A stretch of 64,000 nucleotides of DNA from Carettochelys insculpta (lineage: Eukaryota; Chordata; Testudines; Carettochelyidae). The notes under the pieces were generated by a model. It ran no database searches. It was not told the DNA's origin and worked only from the letters and a program-made list of their open reading frames with translations. Made by a program: the position numbers and the translations under genes. The DNA lies in contig NC_134138.1 in the NCBI RefSeq assembly GCF_033958435.1, forward strand, positions 7,638,001 through 7,702,000. Direction: 5' to 3'. The stretch's first letter is position 1, and each line of letters starts with the position of its first letter. Shown piece after piece: positions 28,640-37,990 of this stretch.

Positions 28640-28960
28640 TCATTCGGCAGGAAGAACAGAAGGTTTAATAGGTGACAGGGACACAGCCTAGCACAGCTTT
28701 GTCAGCACAGACATCAGACACTGTCAGGGCCATCCACATTAGGGAAAGGGGCCCAGAGGGGTCCCCGAGATGGGGCCCTGGCCCCTCCTTCCTCCCTCTC
28801 CAGCCAGATGACACTGACCCCTCAACAGCCCAGTTCTCATGCAAACCAGCCAGGCCCCTCCTCCCTCCTTTGTCCTGTTTCCCAGGGAAGAACGGTATCA
28901 CCTGGTTGCCTAGGTTACAAAGGACATGGAAGGCCACTGCCTACCTTAGGCTTTGGGCTC
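28640..28960. mobile_element. LTR-like or unclassified turtle repeat, copy 1
   Basis: CTCTCATTCGGCAGGAAGAA, AGAAGGTTTAATAGGTGACA, GGGACACAGCCTAGCACAGC, AACCAGCCAGGCCCCTCC and GTTGCCTAGGTTACAAAGG share order with 63660-64000 (GGAAGTTTATTAGGCGACAG, CAGCACAGAGGTGTCAG, TTAGGTTACAG). Looks like an LTR or LTR-derived dispersed repeat; no retroviral gene is present nearby. Confidence 0.4.
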
Positions 28961-29167
28961 ATCTGAGATGCCCTCCCTGTCTTGGCCATCCAATGTCAGG
29001 CTGTGACTGTTCCCTGTCTAGCCTTTCCTTTGATCACTCTGATCACTGCCCCGCCTCCGATTCTCAGAGGGAGCTTCTCAGATGATCCCCTTGGGATGCG
29101 GAGGCAGGAGGAAAAGCTGCGCATGGAGAGGCCAGGGTGGAGAAACTCTGCATCCTTAGGATCCTCT
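28961..29167. other. Spacer, nothing recognised
   Basis: No feature recognised. Confidence 0.4.
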
Positions 29168-29272
29168 GCTGGCAAGGCCAAAACACAGGGACCAGTTGTA
29201 ACTGGGAGTTCATGTGCTGGTCACCTCACCTCAAGGAGCTGGGCTGAGGCTCACCAACTCGTTTCACATCTG
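29168..29272. repeat. Unclassified dispersed repeat, copy 2
   Basis: CTCTGCTGGCAAGGCCAAAA, CAGGGACCAGTTGTAACTGG and GGGCTGAGGCTCACCAACTC parallel 25828-25925. Confidence 0.6.
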
Positions 29273-29280
29273 TTAGTGGT

Positions 29281-29352
29281 GCAGTCCTGCAGGGACTGGA
29301 CTGGATGACTTCCTGAGGTCTCTTCCAGCCCTAGGATTCTAGGCTTCTATGA
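29281..29352 (+). mobile_element. CR1 LINE 3' terminal fragment
   Basis: GGACTGGACTGGATGACTTC, CTGAGGTCTCTTCCAGCCCT and AGGATTCTAGGCTTCTATGA. Confidence 0.85.
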
Positions 29353-29849
29353 CGGACTTGGGCAAGGAGGTTACTCCTCAGCTAGAAGGTTGTATTTGAA
29401 TCTTGCTGCCTGGTTAGGGGCTACCTGGCCAGCTCGCACATTGTGCACAGTGTCACCCAGTTGTGCACTCCCCATCCACTGAGCTGACACTGGGAATGAC
29501 TAACGTGCAGACCTGTGTGCAAGCTGTCTGCTCACTGGGCGGGACAGGCCGGCCCAGAGGGCTTGACCCCAGAGATGGTCTCACTGCCTCCCAGGGCATG
29601 GGAAGACTGGATGCAAATGCTGACCCTACACCCCTTCCAAACACCCCAATGTGCACTGTTACCCCAGCTCCTTCTTGAAGCCACCTTCCCCTCGCTGTCA
29701 GCTGAGCTTGAGCAGACCAGAAGAGCCACAGAAGATACAAGCCCATGAAAATCCCAGCACAGCCCCTCTGCTCCATTCCCTCCTTCACTGGGCTTTCACG
29801 TTTTGTCCTTCGCTCCTCTCTCCTTTTGCAGAGTCCATTCTCTCTCACA
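29353..29849. other. Single-copy stretch, nothing recognised
   Basis: No repeat or exon recognised; frames up to 131 codons overlap on both strands. Confidence 0.4.
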
Positions 29850-30785
29850 GGCTAAGAACATAAGAACACAGGAATGGCCTTACTGGGTCCCTCTGACCCA
29901 GTGTCTCGTCTGCCGACAGAGACCAATACCAGATGCCCCAGAGGGAGTGGCCAGAACAGGTAATCATTAACGTGTTCCTTCCCCTGTCATCCACCTTCAG
30001 CCTCTGACAAACAGAGGCCAGGCACATCAATCCTACCCAGCCTGGCTGATAGCTACCGATGGAGCCAACCTCCATGAATTTATCTAGCTCTTTTCTGAAC
30101 CCTGTTGAAGTCCTGGTCTTTACAACCTCCTCTGGTGAGGAGTCCACAGGCTGACTACGCACTATGTGATGAAATACTTCCTTTCGATGGTTTTAAACCC
30201 ACTACCCACTAATTTCATTTGGTGACCCCCTAGTTCTTCTGCTATGAGAACAGGAAAGTAGCTTTTCCTGGTTCACTTTTTCCACACGAGTCCTGATTTC
30301 ACAGACCTCTATCGCATCCCCCCTCAGTCTCCTCTTTTCTATTCTGAAAAGGCCCAGCCTTTTTAATCTCTCTTCGTATGGCACCCGCTCCAAACCCTGA
30401 ATCATTTCTGTTGCCCTTTCCTGAACCTTTTCCAGTGCCAAGATCTCTCTTCTGAGATGAGATGACCACATCTGTGCACAGGATTCAGGACGTGGGCGTA
30501 CCATGGAGTTATATAGCAGCAATACGATATTCTCTGTCCTCGTCTCTGGCCCTTTTTAATGATTCCCAACTTTCTGTTTGCTATTTTGCCCGCTGCTGCA
30601 CAGCAAGTGGGTGTTTTCAGAGGCCTCTCCATGATGACTCCAGGATCTCTCCCTTGAGTGGTCACAGTTAATTTAGTCCCCATTGTTTTGTACATCGAGT
30701 TGGGGTTGTGTTTTCCAATGTGCATTCCTTTGCATTCCTCAAGGTTAAATTTCATTTGCATTTTATCGGCCCATCACTGAATCAC
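29850..30785 (-). pseudogene. CR1 LINE, TAAGAACATAAGAAC subfamily, 3' half
   Basis: The 3' UTR (AAGAACATAAGAACACAGGA, ATGCCCCAGAGGGAGTGGCC, ACAAACAGAGGCCAGGCAC) leads into ORF2 on the minus strand: SMVRPRPESCAQMWSSHLRR, RATEMIQGLERVPYEERLKR and [17 protein letters not shown], then MQMKFNLEECKGMHIGKHNP and TTQGRDPGVIMERPLKT in a second frame. Two frames of 106 and 119 codons overlap, so at least one frameshift. A CR1 lineage clearly separate from the copy at 33848. Confidence 0.85.
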
Positions 30786-31500
30786 TCCCCTCTCTCATCC
30801 TTTCTTTTGCTTTCCTTCCTTCCTCTCGCCCTCCAGTTTTCACTCTGTTCTTCCCCCTCGTCCCCGCCTCCACTGCACACATGCACCTGCTGTCTCACAA
30901 GGTGACACCGAGCCCTTCGGAGCTGCTTAGCGCGGATCGTTAGAGGCAGCAGGTTAATGGGACCCTGCTGAAGAACTTTTTGTGTTATGTTCCCCTGATG
31001 TGAGTGTGCCAACACCTGGCCCCCAGCCCCGGTGCGGAAGATTGGAAATGCACCTGCTGCAGCCCTCGCCATGGCACATTTTAGAATCCCTGCTGTGTCT
31101 TCTTTCCAATAAGACGAAAGGCCTGTCAGCATTAAGCAAATCAGGCGCGCCTCTCACCTCCCCTGAGTGGTGTGTCACACATGAATATCTGAGGCTCCCC
31201 CCCCCAGCTCCATTCCCATTTCTGGCCTCTTGGTTTTTAATGAAAGAAAAGTTGAATGCGCTCCCTGAGAAGGCAAGAAATATCCATAAAACTCCAGTTT
31301 AAACCCCTTTAACCCGTTCCGCTGCTTTCCCTTTAAACTTTGCGCTACTCCTTTTTTTATGCTTAATAGGGAGAAGGTTGGAGTTTTTTTTCCCCCTGAG
31401 CAGCCAGAGCAGCAGGAGGAGGAAGGGCCACCGAATACAGAGGATCCTGGTGGAAACACGGAGGTGAAACGCAGGAATAGCAAATGAATCCCCTGTGCGG
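30786..31500. other. Repeat-free stretch, possible conserved non-coding element
   Basis: No repeat recognised. 30900-31350 contains ordered AT-rich words (GCAGGTTAATGGGACCCTGC, AATATCCATAAAACTCCAG, CCCTTTAAACTTTGCGC) typical of conserved non-coding sequence. Inference from appearance only. Confidence 0.25.
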
Positions 31501-31823
31501 GCTGCAGGCTGCAAGAAGCTTTCTACTCCATCAGTGGTTCAATTGTCTGTCGCTTCCCCAGGCCACAGGCCATTGCTGGCATGGCTAAGTAGAGGACTGG
31601 TGCTCCAAATAGCCTCTCATAACCAGAGGGGACCAGGGAGGGAGCAATCTTCAGAGATTTAACATGGAACATGGGAACCTCCCATCCCACCTCCTGCAGT
31701 GTGGCAGCCTGATCTTCCCTAGCTACAGTTAAGGGTGTAAGTCAGAGAGCTAGGAGTGGGAGTCAACATGAGTCAACGTTTTCCCCTTGGAGCCAAAAAT
31801 GGGTGCATTAGGAGGAGCATTTC
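31501..31823. other. Spacer, nothing recognised
   Basis: No feature recognised. Confidence 0.4.
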
Positions 31824-32375
31824 CAGCAGATCTAGAGATGATCTACAGCCCCCTCTATTCAGCACTGGTGAAGCCACATGTGGAGTACTGAGTCCAGTTC
31901 TGGGCCCCCCAGTGTAGAAAGGATGTGGATGCACTGGAGCGGGTTCAGTGGAGGGCAATGAAAATGATTAGGGGGCCGGAGCACATGACCTGTGAGGACA
32001 GGCTGAGGGATTTGGGTTTATTTAGTTTGCAGAAGAGAAGAGTGAGGGGGGAGTTGACAGCAGCCTTCAACTTCCTGGAGGGGCTCTAAAGAGGATGGAG
32101 AGAGTCTGTTCTTGGAAGTGCGGGATGGCAGAACAAGAAGTTACAGTGGGGAAGTTGGATATTAGGAAAAACTATTCACCAGGAGGGTGGGAAAACACTG
32201 GAATGCGTTACCTAGAGAGATGGTGGAATCTCCATCCCTAGCAGTTTTTAAGTCCCGCGTGACAAAGCCCTGGCGGGGATGATTTAGTTGGGGTTGGTCC
32301 TGCTTTGGGCAGGGGGCTGGACTAGATGACTTAATGACCTCCTGAGGCCTCTTCCAGCCCATGGACTCTAGAATT
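31824..32375 (+). mobile_element. CR1 LINE 3' fragment, AAFNFL subfamily
   Basis: Begins AGCAGATCTAGAGATGATCT, continues with LVKPHVEY-type codons followed by stop TGA, AATGAAAATGATTAGGGGGC, AGTTTGCAGAAGAGAAGAGT, and ends GCTGGACTAGATGACTTAAT, CTCTTCCAGCCCATGG. Several frameshifts. Same subfamily as 20766 and 54190. Confidence 0.88.
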
Positions 32376-33228
32376 CTTGGTGACAATGACTGGCCACTGG
32401 AGGAAGACAAAACCTCACAGAGGACAAACACGTTGTGAATTGGATGGCCTGAGATGAAGAAGGGGCTATGGCTTGGAAAGGGACAGTAGCACTCTCAGCT
32501 TTGCTCCAGAGACACAGGAGCGAAAAGAGACTTTTTGTAACACGTATCAGGGCTTCTCTCTCCTCCATCCAGTCCTCCGGGTGTTCTGTGGTGACAAAGG
32601 TGCAGCCACTCGAGTGATCTCTGTCTAACCAGGATGGATCACCTGGTTCTCTCCACTGGGTTGTAATGGAGACCTGTACACAGCAGTAGAGCCCATAGTG
32701 GAAAGGGCAGGATGTGTCTGGCACAGATCTCAAACTCAATGAAATGGGGTCATTTTGTTCAAAACTTTCCAGGGTATTTTCTTCTGATTTCTATGGGATT
32801 TTTAAGATGAAAATTTTCACATTCAAATTCTTCAAAAGTTTCACTTGGTTTCAGGGGGAGAAACAAGTAGAGAGGTTTTCTGGAGAGAAAAACAACTTTC
32901 TTTCCCTATTGCAACTGCCCTGGGAGGCCCAGCTATGTTCAGGTGGGAAACCAAAGCACAGAAAGATTATTTGTGTCACTCAACATGACACAAACAGCCT
33001 GAACCACAGCAGGGCATTGGGCAGACCAGAAGAACCACAGGTCTCAGAGCCAGACATCTCAGGTCTCTGGCTAGCTCTCAGATCACTGGACCCTCTGTCA
33101 TCACTGATCTACCTATGTGGGAAGAGCTCAGAGAAAATACATTAGCAATCAGGGTTTGTGGTGCTTGGGTAGCTGGTTCCATGTGTCAAAAGTGTGTGCA
33201 AGGGAAGTGCTGGGATATGAAGGCCTAA
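32376..33228. other. Single-copy stretch, no gene seen
   Basis: Frames of 123 and 143 codons on opposite strands (32368-33145) show no domain, and no splice-framed exon is evident. Confidence 0.4.
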
Positions 33229-33678
33229 ACCAGCAACACCATCGCAGGACCTAACCAGGTCAGTCACACCATCACAGGTTCATTCAGCTGCACATCTACC
33301 AAAGCAATATATGCCATCATTTGCCAGCAGTGCCCCTCTGCTATATACATTGGACAGACTGGACAGTCCCTATGGAAAAGAATAAATGCACACAAGTCAG
33401 ATATCAAAAATGGCAATGTACAAAAGCCCATAGGAGAGCACTTCAATCTCCCAGGACACACAGTAACAGATTTAAAAGTAGCTATCCTACAGCAAAAAAA
33501 TTTTAAAACCAGACTCCAAAGAGAAACTGCTGGGCTGCATTTCATCTGCAAATTTGACACCCTCAGCTCAGGATTAAACAAAGACTGTGAACGGCTGGCT
33601 AAATACAAAAGCATTTTCTCCTCTCTTGGTGTTCACACCTCCAGATCAACTGCTGGTAGTAGGTCTCACCCTCCCTGA
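33229..33678 (+). CDS. PLE GIY-YIG endonuclease C-terminal reading frame
   Basis: A 149-codon stop-free frame, bounded by TAA at 33226-33228 and TGA at 33676-33678, with no in-frame Met near its start. It reads NQVSHTITGSFSCTSTKAIY, AIICQQCPSAIYIGQTG (the IY...YIG motif, CxxC pair just before), then LWKRINAHKSDI with the conserved Arg, GEHFNLPGHTVTDLKVAILQ, LHFICKFDTLSSGLNKDCER and LAKYKSIFSSLG. GIY-YIG endonucleases sit C-terminal to the RT in canonical PLEs. The frame is intact for the whole domain although the RT is gone, so this is a recent or lightly damaged copy. The antisense frame at 33264-33614 is a shadow. Confidence 0.85.
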   Translation, partial: TSNTIAGPNQVSHTITGSFSCTSTKAIYAIICQQCPSAIYIGQTGQSLWKRINAHKSDIKNGNVQKPIGEHFNLPGHTVTDLKVAILQQKNFKTRLQRETAGLHFICKFDTLSSGLNKDCERLAKYKSIFSSLGVHTSRSTAGSRSHPP

Positions 33679-33753
33679 CTGGGTTAACCTTGTTATCTCC
33701 AGCCTTGCTCTGGCCTGCCTAGATATACCTGCCTCTGCAAATTTCCACTACCT

Positions 33754-33793
33754 GCATCTGATGAAGTGGGTCTTTGCCCACGACAGCCCATGC
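33754..33793 (+). ncRNA. Hammerhead-ribozyme-like motif, mutated
   Basis: GCAT (33754-33757), CTGATGA (33758-33764), extra A, stem II GTGGG/CCCAC, then GACA (33782-33785) in place of GAAA, and ATGC (33790-33793). The core A substitution should abolish activity. Confidence 0.5.
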
Positions 33794-33847
33794 TCATCCA
33801 TTTCTTTTAGTCTATAAGGTGCCACAGGACAGCTCGTTGCTTTTAGA

Positions 33848-35765
33848 GCAAATCATAGAATCATAGAATCATAGAAGAGTAGGACTGGAAGGGACCTCGA
33901 GAGGCCATCGAGTCCAGCCCCCTGCCCTCATGGCAGGACCAAGCACTTTCTAGACCATCCCTGAAAGCCATCTATCTAACCTCTTCTTAAATATCTCCAG
34001 TGATGGAGATTCTACCACCTCCCTTGGCAATTTGTTCCAGTGTTTGATCACCCTGACAGTTAGGAGCTTTTTCCTAATGTCCAACCTGAACCTCCCCTGC
34101 CGCAATTTCAGTCCATTGCCTCTTGTTCTATCCTCAGAGGCAAGGAAGAACAAGTTCCCTCCCTCTGCCTTATGACACCCTTTTAGATACTTGAAAACTG
34201 CTATCGTGTCCCCCCTCAATCTTCTCTTTTCCAAACTCAACACGCGCAATTCTTTCAGCCTTTCTTCATAGGTCATGTTCTCTAGAGCTTTGATCATTCT
34301 CGTCGCTCTCCTCTGGACCCTCTCCTATTTCTCCACATCCTTCCTGAACTGCGGTGCCCAGAACTGGACACAATACTCCAGCTGAGGCCTAACCAGCGCA
34401 GAGTAGAGCAGGAGAATGACTTCTCGTGTCTTGTTCACAACACACCTGTTAATGCATCCCAGAATCACGTTTGCTTTTTTCACAACAGCATCACACTGTT
34501 GACTCATATTTAGCTTGTGGTCCACTATAACCCCCAGATCCCTTTCTGCCGTACTCATGCCTAGGCAGTCCTTTCCCATTCTGTATGTGTGACACTGATT
34601 GTTCCTTCCTAAGTGGAGCACTTTGCATTTGTCCTTATTAAACCTCATCCTGTTTACCTCAGCCCATTTCTCCAGTTTATCCAGATCCTTTTGAATTATG
34701 ACGCTATCCTCCAAAGAAGTTGCAACCCCTCCCAGCTTGGTATCGTCTGCAAACTTAATAAGTGTACTTTCTATGTCAATATCTAAATCATTAATGAAGG
34801 TATTGAACAGAACCGGTCCTAAAACAGACCCCTGCGGAACCCCACTAGTTATACTTTTCCAGCAGGATTGAAAACCATTAATAACTACTCTCTGGGTACG
34901 GTTATCCAGCCAGTTGTTCACCCACCTTATAGTAGCCCCATCTAAGTTGTATTTGCGTAGTTTATTGATAAGTATATTATGTGACACCGTGTCAAATGCT
35001 TTACTGAAGTCTAGGTGTACCACATCCACTGCTTCTCCCTTATCCACAAGACTCGTTATTCTATCAAAGAAAGCTATCAGATTGGTTTGACATGATCTGT
35101 TTTCAACAAAACCATGCTGGCTGTTCCCTAGCACCTTACCACCTTCCAATTGCTTGCAGATGATTTCTTTAATTACCTGCTCGATTATCTTTCCTGGCAC
35201 AGAAGTTAAGCTGACTGGCCTGCAGTTTCCTGGGTCATTCTTGTTCCCCTTTTTATAAATGGGTACTATATTTGCCCTTTTCCAGTCTTCTGGAATCTCT
35301 CCCGTCTCCCACGATTTACCAAAAATGATTGCTAAAGGCTCAGATACCTCTACTATCAGCTCCTTGAGGATTCTAGGATGCATTTCATCAGGCCCTGGTG
35401 ATTTGCAGACATCTAATTTCTCTAAGTAAATTTTAATTTGTTCTTTTCCTATTTCAACTCCTAAACCTACCCCTTTTTCACTAGCATTCTCTATGTCAGG
35501 CATTCCTTCAGATTTCTCAGTGAAGACCGAAACAAAGAAATCATTAAACATTTCTGCCATTTCCAAATTCCCTGTTACGGTTCCTCCCTCATCACTGACC
35601 AATGGCCCTACCCTCTCCTTAGTCTTCCTCTTGTTACCAATGTATTTGTAAAAAGCCTTCTTGTTTCCCTTTATGCTTGTAGCTAGTTTGAGCTCATTTT
35701 GTGCCTTAGCCTTTCTAATCTTGCTCCTGCATGCTCATGTTGTTTGCCCATATTCATCCTTTGTA
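33848..35765 (-). mobile_element. CR1 LINE, longest copy in the window
   Basis: The 3' end carries ATCATAGAATCATAGAATC (8-bp tail), followed on the minus strand by the 3' UTR and about 1.65 kb of ORF2. The 5' end fades at about 35765 within [23 protein letters not shown] codons, so the endonuclease domain is missing. Immediately adjacent to the PLE tail on its 3' side. Confidence 0.95.
33950..35602 (-). pseudogene. CR1 ORF2 reverse transcriptase with single nonsense codon
   Basis: Two consecutive frames in the same phase: 35602-34325 (425 codons) and 34297-33950 (115 codons). They are separated by one TAG at 34325-34327 where other copies have TTG (Leu) in VEKLERV. RT motifs in order: [17 protein letters not shown] (103-119), [14 protein letters not shown] (195-208), [15 protein letters not shown] (253-267), FADDT (284-288), [31 protein letters not shown], then after the stop the RRLRGDTIAVFKYLKG tail. 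With one nonsense change in about 550 codons, this is the youngest-looking CR1 here. Confidence 0.93.
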
Positions 35766-35934
35766 AATGATTCATCTGCTCAATATTTCTGGGGTCTTCA
35801 TAGAGTTTGAGACAGAGTGTGTTCCCTGGTAAACAGGGGAGACGAAGAAGAGACTCAAGCTGCGTAGACCTGCCTTTAATAAATACCTGTGCTGAAGACA
35901 GACCACGATTCTCTGTACTGTGACACTAAGCACC
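35766..35934. other. Spacer
   Basis: Contains a 21-bp segment (35823-35843) that recurs in inverse orientation at 39700-39720; otherwise nothing recognised. Confidence 0.4.
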
Positions 35935-36098
35935 TGTAAGCTGTGTATTTGTGCAGACATCCAGGAGAGATTCAGCTGCCACCCAGCTGATTGCCCACCG
36001 CTAGGTTTTTTGCTTCTGCTGATGGTGCACAAGTGCACATGCTTTGGTGCACAGAAAAATTTATTCTGCTCATGGATGGAAAAGAACAGAGGGAACGT
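35935..36098. mobile_element. MITE, TTCCCTSTAA family (copy 3 of 7)
   Basis: CTGTAAGCTGTGTATTTGTG, CATCCAGGAGAGATTCAGCT, GGTGCACAAGTGCACATGCT, TTATTCTGCTCATGGATGGA and GAGGGAACG. Confidence 0.8.
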
Positions 36099-36403
36099 TG
36101 TCACCCATTTACAGCCTCCTATCTTGGCTTGACTACTCATCTGTCCTGCTCCTCCACTCAACCGCCTTTCAGTCCTTTCCCACAGTCTCAGCAATGAGGG
36201 TGTGAGAGCCTTCTCCTCTGCAGCCCGGGCTGCCCAGAGCAGCCTCTCTGCTTCGCATGCCCCCTGTTGCTAAAGCTCAGCTGTGACCTCACAGTCCTTG
36301 TTCCCCTGTGCTTGTGTTGCTAAGCATCACTCTTCAGCTGCAGTCACTTTTATCCCAGTACTGCAGAGTGTATGCAGATTGAGCGTGGACAGTTTATGTC
36401 ATG
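36099..36403. other. Spacer, nothing recognised
   Basis: No feature recognised. Confidence 0.4.
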
Positions 36404-37990
36404 GAATCATAAACTATTAGAACTGGAAGGTACCACGAGAGGTCATTGAGTCCAGTCCCCTGCCCTCATGGAAGGGCCAAGCACCATCAAAATCATCCCT
36501 AACCAATGTTTGTCTAACCTGCTCTTACATATCTCCAACAGTGGGGATTCCACAACCTCCCTAGGCAATTTAATCCAGTGCTTAACCACCTTGACAGTTA
36601 GAAAGCTTTCCCTAATGTCCAGCCTAAACCTCCCTTGCTGCTGTTTAAGCCCCTTGCTCCTTGTCCTGTCCTCAGAGGTTAAGGAGAATAAGGTTCTCTG
36701 CTTTTGCAGCAGATTGGGACTATTTTAGAATGGCCTCCACCTGTTGGACCTCGTTGTATTCCACTGGGTCTGGTCACTTTCTGGGGTAGCCTCTGGATGT
36801 GCTTCTCAAGGAATCAGGCAAACTGCTTTCAGTTGGGGGTAGTTTCTTTAACTGAGAGTCCTTAACAGTAGAGCAGAAGAATTACTTCTCAGGACTTACT
36901 TACAGCACTCCTGTTAGCGAATCCCAGAATGATGTTTCCTTTTCTTGCATCAGCATCACACTGTTGACTCATATTTAGTTTGTGGTTCACTCTGAGCCCC
37001 AGACCCCTTTCCACAGCACTCCTTCCTAAGGAGTCACTTTCCATGCTGTCTGAGTGAAACTGATTTTTCTTTTGTAAGTGGAGTACGTTGCATTTGTCCT
37101 TATTGAACTTCATCCTGTTTGCCTCAGACCATTTCTCCAGTTTCTCCAGATCATTTTGAATTCTGACCCTATCCCCCAAAGCACTTGCAACCCCTCCCAG
37201 CTTGGTGTCATCTTCACATTTTAGAAGCATACTCTCTATGCCATTATCTAAACTGATCCCCACAGAACCCCCCCTTACTTTTAATATATGGAGACACACA
37301 TCTCATAGGGCTGGAAGGGACCTTGGGAGGTCATTGAGTTCAGTCCCATGCCCTCTTACCAGGAACAAGCACTATCTTTTTTTTTCCCTCCTCCTATTTG
37401 CCCCAGATCCCTAAATGACCCCCTCAAGAATTCAGCTCACAATCCTAGGCTTAGCAGGCCAGTGCTGAAACCTCTGAGCTATCACTCCCGCTTCCAGCAT
37501 GATTGTGAACTATTGATAGCTACTCTCTGAAAATGCTTATCCAGCCAGTTATGCAGCCATATTATAATAGCACTGTATATGCTATATTTCCCTAGCTTAT
37601 TGGTAAGCAGGTCATGTGAGATTGTATCAAATGCTTTGCTAAAGTCTAGGTATACCGCATCTACCACTTCCCCCTCATCCACAAGGCTTGTTATCCTCCC
37701 AAAGAAAGCTATCAGGTTGGTTTGATATGACTTGTTCTTTACAAATCCATGCTAACTGTTATTTATCACCTTCTGATCTTCCAGATATTTGCATATGAAT
37801 TCTTTAATGATTTGTTCCGTTACCTTACCTGGCACAGAAATTAAGATGACTCGTCTGCATTGTAGTTCCCAGGCTTGTTCTTATTTCCCTTTTTATATTT
37901 ATTTTTATATTTGCCCTTTTCCAATCTTCTGGAATCTCTTCCATGACTTTCCAAAGATGGTAGCTAATGACTCAAGCTACCTCTGTTTTT
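36404..37990 (-). pseudogene. CR1 LINE split by a SINE and by unrelated sequence
   Basis: 3' segment 36404-36700 (GAATCATAAACTATTAGAAC to CTTGTCCTGTCCTCAGAGG). A non-CR1 block lies at about 36700-36863. Middle segment 36864-37292 encodes MKFNKDKCNVLHLQKK and [13 protein letters not shown], with the RT box changed to CEDDT. A Cry SINE lies at 37293-37493. 5' segment 37494-37990 includes [20 protein letters not shown] (37482-37682 frame). Frames are broken and the block at 36700 replaces about 180 bp of CR1. Confidence 0.85.
37293..37493 (-). mobile_element. Cry / tortoise Pol III SINE inserted in CR1
   Basis: On the minus strand: GGGAGTGATAGCTCAGAGGT (A box), TGGCCTGCTAAGCCTAGGAT, GGATTGTGAGCTGAATTC (B box), GTCATTTAGGGATCTGGGGC, GGTCCCTTCCAGCCCTATGA and GATGTGTGTCTCCATATATT. 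The CR1 frame resumes on both sides (ACTTTT on one side, CCAGCATGATTG on the other), so the SINE is the younger. Confidence 0.9.

Larger units (their letters stand above)
33229..33842 (+). mobile_element. Penelope-like element 3' half
   Basis: ORF end with GIY-YIG domain (33229-33678), 3' UTR, then a type A-like tail with CATCTGATGAAGTGGG, TCTTTGCCCACGACAGCCC, TAGTCTATAAGGTGCCACAG and CTCGTTGCTTTTAGAGC. A reverse CR1 begins immediately after at 33848. 5' truncated before the RT; no target duplication found. Confidence 0.88.

Noticed and set aside
33264..33614. 116-codon minus-strand frame
   Set aside because: Antisense shadow of the PLE GIY-YIG frame on the plus strand.
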